A stretch of 37,138 bases of DNA from assembly GCA_030431435.1 (NCBI GenBank), contig JAUIJI010000012.1, forward strand, positions 1-37,138, read 5' to 3'. This stretch comes from Alphaproteobacteria bacterium. Lineage in GTDB: Bacteria; Pseudomonadota; Alphaproteobacteria; Sphingomonadales; Sphingomonadaceae. The notes beneath the pieces were generated by a model. The model did no database searches and was not told where the DNA came from. It saw only the letters and a program-made list of their open reading frames with translations. Every line of letters starts with the position of its first letter. The stretch's first letter is position 1. Positions 9,970 to 18,277 of the stretch are shown here, piece by piece. The translations under genes were made by a program, and so were the position numbers.

Positions 9970-11007
9970 TCAGTCGCTGGAGACGTTTGCCGCTGCGATT
10001 GCGGGATCGTCGGTAAACACACCGTCTATACCGGCGGCGCGCAACATTTGCAGCAAACCGGCCATGTTTCCTGCTACCGAAGCGTCATCCGATGATTGCA
10101 GCGCTGCGGGCAGGAAGGCGTTCTCCTTTCGCAGCGTCCAGCCATGGACCACAAGTCCGGCCTCGTGAGCAGCATCAACCAGACCGGTGGATGTCCCATC
10201 CTCATTCAGGACCAGGCGGATATCCGCGCCGATCCCGTCGACATACTGGCTCACGATTGCGAGCCCCTCGGGCGAAGTCATCCATTCCGCCGTCCACTCC
10301 GGGCGATCCACGGGGCCTTCGCCAGCGGCGATCAATTGCACCAGCCTGTATTCGGACAGCTCGTTCAGCTTCACCAAAGGATCGACTTCGAAGCTCTGGA
10401 TGAAGACTGGCGCATCGGGCCGATTGTATCCGGCCGATCCCAGCACTTCGACCAGCAGGTCTGCAAGGTCATGACCAATGCTGGCGAAATATCCGGGCTG
10501 CTTGATCTCCGGATAGATACCGATGACCCGCCCCGTTTCGGCTTCCTTGGCGCGGACCAGCGTGATGATCTCCTGCAGCGTGGGGATCTGGTAGAGCCCG
10601 TCATAACGGGTGTTCTGCGGGCGTATCTCGGGCAGGCGCTCCTTCGCGCGCAGCGTGCGCAATTCGGCCAGCGTGAAGTCCTCGGTAAACCAGCCGGTGA
10701 TCTCCTGCCCGTCGATCATGCGGGTGGTCAGGCGCGAGGCGAATTCCGGGCGCTGGCTGACGTCAGTGGTGCCCGAAATCTCGTTCTCGTGCCGTGCGAC
10801 GAGCACACCGTCCTGCGTCGCCACGAGGTCCGGCTCGATATAATCCGCGCCCTGGTCAATCGCGCGCTCGTAAGCTGCCAGCGTGTGTTCGGGCCGCTCC
10901 CCGCTGGCGCCGCGATGGGCGATGATCAGCATGGCCTTGTCCTCCTGCTGTTGCGCAAGCGCGGGCACGCAAAGGCACAGCCCGACAATGGCAGCAAGCC
11001 ATTTCAC
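9970..11007 (-). CDS. glycerophosphodiester phosphodiesterase, exported
   Basis: This 345-residue protein of the GDPD family hydrolyses glycerophosphodiesters to glycerol-3-phosphate and an alcohol. Catalytic-site residues are visible: His31-Arg32 in AHRGASGERPEHT, Glu58 and Asp60 in YIEPDLVATQDGVLVARHE, plus PEIKQP and a C-terminal GIDGVFTDDP. The N-terminal VKWLAAIVGLCLCVPALAQ is a signal peptide, so it acts in the periplasm. I choose the GTG at 11007, which overlaps the upstream stop as GTGA and has GGGAGG ahead of it. A GTG at 11025 would add six residues. It is the last gene of the ruvC run. Confidence 0.93.
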   Translation of the reverse strand: MKWLAAIVGLCLCVPALAQQQEDKAMLIIAHRGASGERPEHTLAAYERAIDQGADYIEPDLVATQDGVLVARHENEISGTTDVSQRPEFASRLTTRMIDGQEITGWFTEDFTLAELRTLRAKERLPEIRPQNTRYDGLYQIPTLQEIITLVRAKEAETGRVIGIYPEIKQPGYFASIGHDLADLLVEVLGSAGYNRPDAPVFIQSFEVDPLVKLNELSEYRLVQLIAAGEGPVDRPEWTAEWMTSPEGLAIVSQYVDGIGADIRLVLNEDGTSTGLVDAAHEAGLVVHGWTLRKENAFLPAALQSSDDASVAGNMAGLLQMLRAAGIDGVFTDDPAIAAANVSSD

Positions 11008-11354
11008 TTGAGCGCCGCCTCCCACTCATCCGCATTGAAACCGACGAGCAAGCCGCCGTCATGCTCCACCACCGGACGCTTGATCATGCTGGGGTTCTCC
11101 ACCAGCAATTGCGCCGCGCGCGCGGCATCTTCGGCCCGCGCCTTGTCTTCATCGGGAAGCTTGCGCCATGTCGTGCCGCGCCGGTTGAGCACGGTGTCGA
11201 TGCCTTGCGAGCCGATCCAGCGTTCCACCTTCACCACGTCCGCACCTTCCTTCTTGTAATCATGGAAAGTGTAATCGAGCCCCCCGGCCTCAAGCCACTT
11301 ACGAGCCTTCTTCACCGTGTCGCAATTGGGGATGCCGTAAAAATGGATGGTCAT
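11004..11354 (-). CDS. ArsC/Spx-family (YffB-like) protein
   Basis: This 116-residue thioredoxin-fold protein of the ArsC/Spx/YffB superfamily starts MTIHFYGIPNCDTVKKARKWLE. It carries a single cysteine (Cys11) in NCDTVKK with no CXXC partner, as in YffB. The conserved LNRRGTTWRKL, NPSMIKRPVVE and VGF segments follow. Genuine arsenate reductase activity is unlikely without an ars operon; YffB-type members have been proposed as glutathione-dependent reductases. It overlaps the upstream ABM gene by four bases (11351-11354) and the downstream GDPD gene by four bases, so translation of all three is coupled. Confidence 0.92.
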   Translation of the reverse strand: MTIHFYGIPNCDTVKKARKWLEAGGLDYTFHDYKKEGADVVKVERWIGSQGIDTVLNRRGTTWRKLPDEDKARAEDAARAAQLLVENPSMIKRPVVEHDGGLLVGFNADEWEAALK

Positions 11355-11659
11355 TGCTTCCTCTCGAAATGGTGGATGCGCGGGGCATCGCAAGCGAACA
11401 GCGTGTAGCTTTCATAATAGGCATCGCGACCGCGCCTTTGCACCAGGGCATGGTCCTGCTGGCGGCCCCAGTTGCGCGCCGAGGCCTCGTCAGCCCATTC
11501 GGAAATCGCCACCACTTCACCATCCCCGGCTGTATAGCTCTTGAAAGACAGAAACCCGGGTTGGGTGCGAGCCAGCTCCTCCATCCGCACTGCATCGGCG
11601 GCATAGGCCGCTTCATCCATGTCGGCGCGCTTGCGGTTGCGGAAGACGACGAGGAACAT
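11351..11659 (-). CDS. antibiotic biosynthesis monooxygenase (ABM) domain protein
   Basis: 102 residues with a dimeric ferredoxin-like ABM fold. The signs are MFLVVFRNRKR, then the helix AYAADAVRMEELARTQPGFLSFKSY and the strand VVAISEWADEASARNWGRQQDH. Proteins of this kind include HmoA-like haem-degrading enzymes and small quinol monooxygenases. No residue seen here decides between them. It begins nine bases after the ruvC stop and overlaps the next gene by ATGA. Confidence 0.88.
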   Translation of the reverse strand: MFLVVFRNRKRADMDEAAYAADAVRMEELARTQPGFLSFKSYTAGDGEVVAISEWADEASARNWGRQQDHALVQRRGRDAYYESYTLFACDAPRIHHFERKQ

Positions 11660-11668
11660 GGGCCCTCC

Positions 11669-12142
11669 CTATAGTGGTCCGCCCAGATGCGCATCGGCAA
11701 TCGCCACCGCCAGCGCGTCTGCCGCATCTGAACCGGCAATCTGTACGCCGGGCAGCAGCACCTTGAGCATGGCCTGCACCTGCTCCTTGTCAGCGCCGCC
11801 CGTGCCGACCACTGCCTTCTTTACTTTTCGCGCCGCATGCTCGCGCACGTCCAGTCCGCGCGCGCCACAGGCCGCCAGTACCGCGCCGCGCGCCTGCGCC
11901 AGCTTGATGGTGCTCTGGGGGTTCTTGTTGACGAAGATTTCCTCCGCCGCCGCATGGTCCGGTGAATGTTGGGCGATCACCGCTTCGATCGCGGTGGCAA
12001 GATGCGACAGGCGCGCAGCAATCGGCGCCTTGGCATCGGTCTTCACCTGCCCGTTGGCAATATGGCTGATGCGGGAACCTTCACTGCGCACCACACCCCA
12101 GCCGGTGCAGCTTAGAGAGGGATCAAGGCCGAGGATGATCAT
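11669..12142 (-). CDS. ruvC: crossover junction endodeoxyribonuclease
   Basis: This 157-residue RuvC resolves Holliday junctions with RuvAB. The RNase-H-fold acidic residues are present: Asp7 in ILGLDPS, the glutamates in AAAEEIFVNKNPQST, and the aspartates of GSDAADALAVAIADAH near the C-terminus. I start at the ATG at 12142, where MIILGLDPS begins the protein as in the family. Upstream in-frame residues come from a palindromic repeat. The Shine-Dalgarno (GGGAGGGTAGG) is formed partly by the arm of that repeat. Despite linkage to the recombination theme there is no ruvA or ruvB in the window. Confidence 0.96.
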   Translation of the reverse strand: MIILGLDPSLSCTGWGVVRSEGSRISHIANGQVKTDAKAPIAARLSHLATAIEAVIAQHSPDHAAAEEIFVNKNPQSTIKLAQARGAVLAACGARGLDVREHAARKVKKAVVGTGGADKEQVQAMLKVLLPGVQIAGSDAADALAVAIADAHLGGPL

Positions 12143-12152
12143 TGCATTCCTA

Positions 12153-12280
12153 CCCTCCCGCTCGCGGGAGGGTCGCGAGACTTGGCGAGCCACCGGCGAG
12201 CCCTAGTCGCAGCGGGGTGGGCTTTTCTGGCTCCAACATTTCACTGGCCCACCCCCAACCCCTCCCGCAAGCGGGAGGGG
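12153..12280. repeat. composite palindromic intergenic element, CCCTCCCGC family
   Basis: Two GC-rich hairpins bound the element: CCCTCCCGC/GCGGGAGGG with loop TC at 12153-12172, and CCCCTCCCGC/GCGGGAGGGG with loop AA at 12259-12280. Between them is the conserved block CGAGACTT...TAGTCGCAGC, then GGGGTGGGC, and facing it GCCCACCCCCAACC. The same blocks recur at 27447, 27946 and 28066. It separates yebC from ruvC and supplies part of the ruvC ribosome site. Confidence 0.88.
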
Positions 12281-12287
12281 AGTATTG

Positions 12288-13031
12288 TCAGCCCAGCTTT
12301 TCCATCACCTCGTCGCTGATCTCGTAATTGCCCCAGACGGTCTGCACATCGTCATCATCGTCCAGCGCATCGACCAGCTTGAGGAGCGTGGCAGCAGCCT
12401 TCTCGTCCAGTTCCACGGTGATGTTGGGCTTCCACGCCAGCTTGACTTCCTTGGCCTCGCCCAGCGCCTTTTCGAGGCTGGAAGCGACTTCGTGCAGGTC
12501 TTCTGCAGCAGTCCAGATTTCGTGCCCGTCTTCCGAGGATGAAATGTCTTCCGCGCCTGCTTCCAGGGCGGCCTCCAGCACCTTCTCCTCATCGCCCGCT
12601 TCGGCGCCATATTCGATATAGCCGACTCGTTCGAAACCATGCGCCACCGAACCTTCGGTGCCGAGATTGCCGCCGTTCTTCGAGAAGGCGGTGCGGATCG
12701 AGGTCGCAGTGCGGTTGCGATTGTCCGTCAGCGCATCGACGATGATCGCGCTGCCGCCCGGGCCATAGCCCTCGTAGCGCACTTCCTCGTAATTCTCGCC
12801 ATCGGTGGCGCTCGCCTTGTCGATTGCGCGCTGGATATTGTCCTTGGGCATGGACTGCGCCTTGGCCGCATTGACCGCAAGGCGCAGGCGCGGGTTCATG
12901 TCCGGATCGGGCATGCCCATCTTCGCCGCCACGGTGATCTCTCGGCTGAGCTTGGAGAAGAGGTTGGACCGCTTCTTGTCCTGCGCACCCTTGCGGTGCA
13001 TGATGTTCTTGAATTTGGAATGGCCTGCCAT
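12288..13031 (-). CDS. yebC: YebC/PmpR family protein
   Basis: This 247-residue protein starts [20 protein letters not shown] and carries the family blocks [37 protein letters not shown] and [14 protein letters not shown]. YebC-family proteins were described as transcription regulators, and some promote translation of difficult peptides such as polyprolines. The conventional start at 13031 is chosen; upstream residues are not conserved. It lies upstream of ruvC on the same strand, the common yebC-ruvC order, with a palindromic element between them. Confidence 0.96.
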   Translation of the reverse strand: MAGHSKFKNIMHRKGAQDKKRSNLFSKLSREITVAAKMGMPDPDMNPRLRLAVNAAKAQSMPKDNIQRAIDKASATDGENYEEVRYEGYGPGGSAIIVDALTDNRNRTATSIRTAFSKNGGNLGTEGSVAHGFERVGYIEYGAEAGDEEKVLEAALEAGAEDISSSEDGHEIWTAAEDLHEVASSLEKALGEAKEVKLAWKPNITVELDEKAAATLLKLVDALDDDDDVQTVWGNYEISDEVMEKLG

Positions 13032-13104
13032 GGTTTTCGCTGTTCTGTTGTTTGCAAAGAATCTGCGCGAAGCCCTAGCCAAGGGACGCGTTGCAGGCAA
13101 TCCG

Positions 13105-13557
13105 TCAGGGCGCAATGTCGAAGTGATGGGCCTTGATCTCTTCGCGAGCGAACCTGCGATAGAGCGCTCGGGCGGGTTCGTCCTCCGGGAAGACGTCTGC
13201 CTGCACGAAGATTGTCCAACATCCTTCGCTGCGCGCGATTGCCCGGCAAGTCTCGATCATGGCAGATGCGATCCCTTCTCTCCGGCGATCTTTGGCCACG
13301 GCAAGATCGTAGATGAACAGTTCTGATCGCTGCTGCTCGAACTTCGGCAGGATGTAGCCGCCGATCGCGCCGGTGACCCTGCCTTCTTCCTCGGCAATCA
13401 GCAGGAGAACCTCGCTTCGCTCGAGCAGGCTTTCCGCGTAGGCATCATCGGGTTGCCTGTGGCTGTAATTCTCCAGCTCGCCAAAGACGTCGGCGAACAG
13501 ATGGTTCATTGCCCGGAAGGCGACCAGATCCCCTGCGCCGAGACGCCGAACCTGCAT
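13105..13557 (-). CDS. GNAT acetyltransferase, AAC(3)-I-like
   Basis: 150 residues. The sequence tracks the aminoglycoside 3-N-acetyltransferase AAC(3)-I family closely. It has [16 protein letters not shown] near the N-terminus, then [20 protein letters not shown], the acetyl-CoA loop [16 protein letters not shown] and the C-terminal HHFDIAP. The piece after FVQAD differs from the usual YGDDPA by a small change and insertion (VFPEDEPA). Whether it acetylates aminoglycosides or a cellular amine cannot be read from the sequence. It is chromosomal, with no mobile element next to it. The ATG start lies four bases after the neighbouring YbjQ stop region in the opposite reading order (YbjQ is downstream). 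Confidence 0.86.
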   Translation of the reverse strand: MQVRRLGAGDLVAFRAMNHLFADVFGELENYSHRQPDDAYAESLLERSEVLLLIAEEEGRVTGAIGGYILPKFEQQRSELFIYDLAVAKDRRREGIASAMIETCRAIARSEGCWTIFVQADVFPEDEPARALYRRFAREEIKAHHFDIAP

Positions 13558-13561
13558 TGCG

Positions 13562-13909
13562 TCACACCTTCACCGCCGTGCCGGTGGCGGAAACCATCAG
13601 CATGGAACCTGTCTTGCCGATCACCTCGTAATCAAGATCCACGCCAACCACGGCATTGCCGCCGCGCGAGGCGCATTCGGCCTGCAGTTCCTGGATCGCC
13701 TGCTGGCGCGCATCAGCCAGGATGCGCTCGTAACTGCCTGACCGGCCACCCACGATATCACGGATATTGGCGAACATGTCGCGGAACACATTGGCACCCA
13801 CGATCACCTCTCCGGTGATCACGCCGAGATATTCCTGGATCGGGTGGCCTTCGATTGTCGGTGTGGTGGTTACGGTGATGCCGCGCGCATCTTTCCATGG
13901 ACCTGCCAT
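13562..13909 (-). CDS. YbjQ family (UPF0145) protein
   Basis: 115 residues. [37 protein letters not shown] is the family's conserved first half. [18 protein letters not shown] and [16 protein letters not shown] follow, and it ends with [11 protein letters not shown]. YbjQ proteins form small pentameric assemblies of unknown cellular role. GGAAGGAA sits just upstream of the ATG. It is upstream of neither a metal nor a stress operon here; the acetyltransferase gene overlaps nothing but lies further along the same strand start-to-start divergence is absent, both reading leftward. Confidence 0.9.
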   Translation of the reverse strand: MAGPWKDARGITVTTTPTIEGHPIQEYLGVITGEVIVGANVFRDMFANIRDIVGGRSGSYERILADARQQAIQELQAECASRGGNAVVGVDLDYEVIGKTGSMLMVSATGTAVKV

Positions 13910-13999
13910 TGGCGATTTTCCTTCCCTGTTATTGCCGTGTTACTAACATAACACAGCAAGGCTGGAAAGGTTCCGGTCAGCGCGCGGAAACCGGTGCGT

Positions 14000-14236
14000 T
14001 TAGCCGAGGCCCAGCGCCGCCTTGTAGGTATCGAGCACCATTTCCATTTCCTGGCGGTCGTTATTGTCCATCTTCCGCAGGCGGACCACCTGGCGCATGA
14101 TCTTGGGATCGTAACCCACGGCCTTGGCTTCGGCATACACGTCACGAATATCGTCAGCGATGCCCTTCTTCTCTTCTTCGAGGCGTTCGATACGCTCGAT
14201 CAGAAGGCGCAGGCGATCATCGGTGGCTTCGGCCAT
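14000..14236 (-). CDS. gapR: GapR family DNA-binding protein (DUF2312)
   Basis: 78 residues, nearly the whole length of the DUF2312/GapR domain. There is a long N-terminal helix [32 protein letters not shown], the [19 protein letters not shown] segment, and an acidic C-terminal helix. In Caulobacter, GapR is an essential nucleoid protein that clamps overtwisted AT-rich DNA ahead of replication and transcription. The family is typical of alphaproteobacteria and supports the taxonomic call. It sits alone with 113 bases to the DUF1244 gene. Confidence 0.95.
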   Translation of the reverse strand: MAEATDDRLRLLIERIERLEEEKKGIADDIRDVYAEAKAVGYDPKIMRQVVRLRKMDNNDRQEMEMVLDTYKAALGLG

Positions 14237-14349
14237 TGGTATGCAACTCCAGTGAAATGAGAATCGGTTGGCCGCTGGTTAGCGGGGCAAGTGGCGCGGG
14301 TGAAGCGCAACTTATCCCCGCCTGCCTGTGGACAATTCAGCCGCTGCTC

Positions 14350-14655
14350 TCAGGCGTTCTTCTTCAGGCTCTCTTCCATGCGGGCGAGCTGTTCTGGCGT
14401 CGCTTCGGTCTGGTACTTCGCCTTCCACTCATCCATCGGCATGCCGTGGATCAGCGCGCGGGCCTCGCCCTTGTCACCCGGATAGCCGGCATCGCGGATC
14501 CAGTCCGCCAGGCAATTGCGGCAAAAGCCGGACAGGCCCATCAGGTCGATATTCTGCGCGTCATGGCGCTTTTGCAGGTGGCGCACGAGGCGGCGAAAGG
14601 CGGCCGCGGCCACATCGTCGGACAGCTGCTCGAGCTGGTCGGTATTGTCAGGCAT
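14350..14655 (-). CDS. DUF1244 domain protein
   Basis: 101 residues matching the DUF1244 family: AAFRRLVRHLQKRHDAQNIDLMGLSGFCRNCLADW, then HGMPMDEWKAKYQ. The FCRNCL pair of cysteines is characteristic. The family is small, helical and without known function. The ATG at 14655 (MPDNTDQ) is chosen because residues upstream look non-native. It diverges from pyruvate kinase, with 47 bases between the starts. Confidence 0.92.
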   Translation of the reverse strand: MPDNTDQLEQLSDDVAAAAFRRLVRHLQKRHDAQNIDLMGLSGFCRNCLADWIRDAGYPGDKGEARALIHGMPMDEWKAKYQTEATPEQLARMEESLKKNA

Positions 14656-14702
14656 ATTCTCGTCCTTGTTTTGTCGCGCCGCTCTGCCATAGGCTTTGCC
14701 CC

Positions 14703-16199
14703 ATGACAAAAGCCGAGACGCTGAAATTCACGCCGCGTGGCCGCAAGGTCAAGATCCTCGCCACCATAGGCCCCGCCAGCAGCGATCCCGATACCTTGCG
14801 CGAACTGTTCCGCGCCGGTGCCGATGCCTTCCGCTTCAACATGAGCCACGGCGAACATGCGCAGCATGCCGAGAACTTCAAGACGGTGCGCATGCTGGAA
14901 AAGGAATTCGGCCGGCCCATCGCCATATTGTGCGACCTGCAGGGCCCCAAGCTGCGCGTGGGCACGTTCAGGGATGGCAGGGCGACCATCGCACACGGCG
15001 CGCCCTTCACGCTGGATCGGGACGAAACACCGGGCGACGCGACCCGCGTCTGCCTGCCGCATCCCGAGCTGTTCGAGGCATTGTCCGAAGGCCAGCGCCT
15101 GCTGATCAACGATGGCAAGATCCGCCTGCGGGTGAAGGAAATGACCGCCGATGCCGCGCATTGCGTGGCCGAGGTTGGCGGTGTGATTTCGGATCGCAAA
15201 GGCGTGAACGTTCCCGATGCCGAAGTCCCCATCCCCGCGCTCACTCCCAAGGACAGGAAGGACCTCGCCTTCGCCATGGAGCAGGGGGCGGACTGGATCG
15301 GCTTGTCCTTCGTACAGCGGCCCGCCGATATCGAGGAAGCCAAGGCGATCATGAAGGGGCGCGGTTTCCTGTGCGCCAAGATCGAGAAACCGCAGGCGGT
15401 GCAGCGGATCAACGAGATCATCGCCGCAGCCGATGGCATCATGGTCGCGCGCGGCGATCTGGGCGTGGAACTCAACCCGGAAGAAGTGCCGCCGCTGCAG
15501 AAGAAGATCGTCAACGCCACGCGCCTCACTGGCAAGCCCGTGATCGTGGCGACGCAAATGCTCGAAAGCATGATCGACAGCCCCATGCCGACGCGCGCCG
15601 AAGTGTCCGACGTGGCGAATGCCGTGTATGACGGGGCCGATGCGGTGATGCTGTCTGCCGAGACGGCGGCAGGCTCATGGCCTGAAGAAGCGGTGATGAT
15701 GATGAATTCCATCGCTCGCCAGGTGGAGCGTGACGAGGACTACAAGGAACGCGTGCGCATGCTTGACACGCCGCCCGATGCCACCACTGCAGACGCTCTG
15801 GCACACGCCTGCATGACCATTGGCGATACGATCGACCTGAAGGCCATCTGCGTCTTCACGTCCACCGGCTCGACAGCGCGGCGCGTTGCGCGCGAGCGGC
15901 CTAGCGTGCCCGTCATGGTGCTGACCCCGTCGGTCTCGGTCGCTCGCCGCGTTACCTTGCTCTGGGGGGCACATCCCGTGGCGACCAAGGATATTGGCAG
16001 CTTTGAAGAGATGATTGCCAAGGGCAAGCGCATGGCCTTGCGCCATGGCTTTGCCGAAGGTGGTGAGAATATCGCCATGCTCGCAGGCGTGCCTTTCGGC
16101 AAGTCCGGAGCGACAAACCTGCTGCATGTCGTCAGCCTGACTGGCGACGAACTCGACAATCATGTCGACGATGGCAGCGAGGACGCGACCGAGGCCTAA
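14703..16199 (+). CDS. pyk: pyruvate kinase
   Basis: This 498-residue glycolytic enzyme makes pyruvate and ATP from phosphoenolpyruvate and ADP. Recognisable sites are KILATIGPASSDPDTLRELF at the N-terminus, FRFNMSHG, CDLQGPKLR, the signature CAKIEKPQAVQRINEI with the catalytic Lys, MVARGDLGVEL and ATQMLESM. The C-terminal domain (from about residue 360) holds VFTSTGSTARRVARERP. The start at 14703 gives the normal N-terminus; the frame is open further upstream, but those residues are antisense to DUF1244. Its last four bases overlap the end of the convergent SDR gene. Confidence 0.97.
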   Translation: MTKAETLKFTPRGRKVKILATIGPASSDPDTLRELFRAGADAFRFNMSHGEHAQHAENFKTVRMLEKEFGRPIAILCDLQGPKLRVGTFRDGRATIAHGAPFTLDRDETPGDATRVCLPHPELFEALSEGQRLLINDGKIRLRVKEMTADAAHCVAEVGGVISDRKGVNVPDAEVPIPALTPKDRKDLAFAMEQGADWIGLSFVQRPADIEEAKAIMKGRGFLCAKIEKPQAVQRINEIIAAADGIMVARGDLGVELNPEEVPPLQKKIVNATRLTGKPVIVATQMLESMIDSPMPTRAEVSDVANAVYDGADAVMLSAETAAGSWPEEAVMMMNSIARQVERDEDYKERVRMLDTPPDATTADALAHACMTIGDTIDLKAICVFTSTGSTARRVARERPSVPVMVLTPSVSVARRVTLLWGAHPVATKDIGSFEEMIAKGKRMALRHGFAEGGENIAMLAGVPFGKSGATNLLHVVSLTGDELDNHVDDGSEDATEA

Positions 16200-16996
16200 T
16201 CCGCTGCGGCGTCCGCAAGTCTTTGCTGCAAGTCGTCATCCAGCGTCACGAACCCGCCGGACAGCGCGTCATACTCCCCCGAAGCGAGCTCGACGCAGCG
16301 ATCCGCTGTGCGCGCAAGGTCGTCAAAAGCGTCTGGCTCACTCTGCTTGGCTTCGAGCCGCTTGACCATGCCGCCCAGATATTTCTGCGCGTCCGGGCTT
16401 TCCATCGTGTCGCGACCGAGCTGGGTGAAGGCGAAGCCGGGATCGAGCGCAAAGCTGCACACGCCGGTATCCCGCAGTTCCACGCCCACTTGCTCGACCA
16501 GCCGGTTCAGCGCCACCTTGCCCACGCAATAGGCGGAGAGATGCGGCGCCACGATCCGCACCGCCTTGGCCGAAATGCAGATGATCCGCCCGCGATTGCG
16601 CTCGATCATGCCCGGCAGTGCGGCCTGCATCAGCAGCATCGGCGCACGCTGGTGCACTTCCTGCGCGCGCCACCATTCCTCGCCATCCACCTCCCACAAG
16701 GGACCGAAGGGGCCGGGCACAGCGGCGTTGGATACGAGTAAATCGACGGGGCCGAGCACCTGTTCGATATCGGCAAAGGCAGCGGCAACGCTTTTCGGAT
16801 CAGTGACATCGCAAGCCACCGCATGCGCGGTTCCGCCCGAATCGCGGATGCTGGCGGCGACCTCTTCCAATTGACTGATCGTGCGCGAGGCCACAGCCAC
16901 GCTGGCACCTTCACTTGCCAGCCTTTCGGCGATTGCGCGGCCGAAGCCGCGCCCGGCGCCTGTTACCAGCGCCACCTGTCCTTCAAGGATTCCCAT
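16196..16996 (-). CDS. short-chain dehydrogenase/reductase
   Basis: This 266-residue classical SDR has the Rossmann motif TGAGRGFG (12-19), a cofactor-determining SRT after beta-2 that favours NADP, VSNAAVPG (about 89-94), and catalytic Ser142, Tyr156 and Lys160 (YCVGK). The Asn normally found before the active-site helix appears to be His115 (EVHQRAP where EVNLRGP is common). No pathway neighbours indicate a substrate. It overlaps pyk tail-to-tail by four bases and starts 79 bases from the tRNA. Confidence 0.9.
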   Translation of the reverse strand: MGILEGQVALVTGAGRGFGRAIAERLASEGASVAVASRTISQLEEVAASIRDSGGTAHAVACDVTDPKSVAAAFADIEQVLGPVDLLVSNAAVPGPFGPLWEVDGEEWWRAQEVHQRAPMLLMQAALPGMIERNRGRIICISAKAVRIVAPHLSAYCVGKVALNRLVEQVGVELRDTGVCSFALDPGFAFTQLGRDTMESPDAQKYLGGMVKRLEAKQSEPDAFDDLARTADRCVELASGEYDALSGGFVTLDDDLQQRLADAAAD

Positions 16997-17075
16997 GCGT
17001 CATCTCTCCCTCGCGAGACAGGGCTAATCGCAGCGCGATGCGCTGTCGAGAACAGACCTGTGATGCAAGGAAAAC

Positions 17076-17150
17076 TGGAGCGGGCGAGGCGATTCGAACG
17101 CCCGACCCTCACCTTGGCAAGGTGATGCTCTACCCCTGAGCTACGCCCGC
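17076..17150 (-). tRNA. tRNA-Gly (anticodon GCC)
   Basis: Read leftward from 17150, the acceptor stem GCGGGCG pairs with CGCCCGC, followed by T and an encoded CCA (17078-17076). The D arm AGCTCAGGGGTAGAGC, the anticodon arm CACCT-TGCCAAG-GTG region with GCC in the loop, and the T arm with GTTCGAATC are all complete. The stretch 17151-17350 between it and the next gene holds no other recognisable feature. Confidence 0.97.
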
Positions 17151-17350
17151 TCACTGACGCTTCACCGGATGGGCGAAAAACCCGTCTCCCGGTGGGGAGG
17201 CGCGCAACTAACACCAGCTTCTGAAGTGCGCAAGAGGCAAAACGCAGCAAATTTCACGCGGCTCGAAATACCCTCTATACCCTTCACAAATGCGCTGGAT
17301 GCGCCATTTAGGGGTGCACAGACACAAACCGCATCAGCAGGAGCAGCCAA

Positions 17351-18277
17351 TTGGCAAGCATGGGCCTTAATCTCGACGAACAGAAAGCCGTCGAACGATT
17401 CCAGAAACAGGTTGTCGAACCCAGCCAGACCAAGCTGGTGATCCTCGATTTCTGGGCCGAATGGTGTGGGCCATGCAAGGCGCTGGCGCCGATGCTGGAA
17501 AAGGTCTGCGCCGAATATGCCGACAAGGGCGTGGTGCTGGCCAAGGTGAATGTGGACGAGGAAAAGTTCATCGCCAGCCAGTTCCAGGTCCAGTCCATCC
17601 CCACCGTCTATGCCATGTTCCAGGGCCAGCCCGTGGCAGACCTGACCCCGGCGCGCAGCGAATCGCAGTTCAAGGGCGCGTTGGACCAGATCCTCAAGCA
17701 GCTGCCGATCGAGGGCGGCGAAGCGGGTGATGGCGAAGGCGGGCAGCAGATGCCCGATATCGCCGAACTGGTCGAAATGGCCGAGAAGGAACTGGCCGAA
17801 GGCGATGCCGAGCGCGCCGCACAGATGTTCATGCAGATCGCCCAGATGGACCAGACGAAGCCCGAAGTCTTTGCCGGTCTGATCCGTGCGCTGGTTGCGG
17901 CTGGCCACAAGGATGCTGCGCAATCCGCTTATGACGGCCTCCCGGACGAGATGAAGAATGCAGACGCCGTGCAGCAGGCCTATAGCGCGCTGGAACTGGT
18001 CGCTGCCGACGTAGATGACAGCGAGCTTGTGGCCCTGCGCGAAGCGGCGGCTGACAAGACCGACATGGAGGCGCAGATGGCGCTGGCCGAAGCGGCCTTC
18101 GCCGCCGGTGCACGCGACGAGGCTGCGGAGGTCCTGCTCGCCATGGTGCAGGCAGACCCGGCATGGAACGAAGGCGCGGCCAAGGCCAAGCTGCTGCAGA
18201 TATTCGAAGCCGTGGGCCTTGAGGACCCGTGGGTTTGGGCCCAGCGCCGCAAGCTCTCCCTGCTGCTGTTCGGATGA
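17351..18277 (+). CDS. cnoX: thioredoxin-TPR co-chaperone, CnoX/YbbN-like
   Basis: 308 residues. The N-terminal thioredoxin domain (about 1-115) carries the intact active site WCGPC (Cys39, Cys42), VNVDEE and the cis-Pro in QSIPTVYAM. The rest (about 140-308) is made of helical TPR-like repeats ending DPWVWAQRRKLSLLLFG. CnoX/YbbN holds unfolding proteins under oxidative chlorine stress and passes them to GroEL. E. coli CnoX lacks the CGPC cysteines, so this one should be redox-competent. Start choice: AGGAG at 17339-17343 is seven bases from a TTG at 17351 but sixteen from the ATG at 17360, so TTG is favoured. The LON-domain gene overlaps its stop (ATGA). Confidence 0.92.
   Translation: MASMGLNLDEQKAVERFQKQVVEPSQTKLVILDFWAEWCGPCKALAPMLEKVCAEYADKGVVLAKVNVDEEKFIASQFQVQSIPTVYAMFQGQPVADLTPARSESQFKGALDQILKQLPIEGGEAGDGEGGQQMPDIAELVEMAEKELAEGDAERAAQMFMQIAQMDQTKPEVFAGLIRALVAAGHKDAAQSAYDGLPDEMKNADAVQQAYSALELVAADVDDSELVALREAAADKTDMEAQMALAEAAFAAGARDEAAEVLLAMVQADPAWNEGAAKAKLLQIFEAVGLEDPWVWAQRRKLSLLLFG

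Noticed and set aside
11004-11354. True arsenate reductase ArsC
   Set aside because: Only one cysteine, YffB-like sequence and no other ars genes.
17031-17045. Terminator for tRNA-Gly (CAGCGC/GCGCTG hairpin)
   Set aside because: Short stem, no T-run on the transcribed strand.
17253-17280. Promoter for cnoX (TTCACG with CTATAC, 16-base gap)
   Set aside because: Plausible, but both boxes are weak and alphaproteobacterial promoters are not well described by this consensus.
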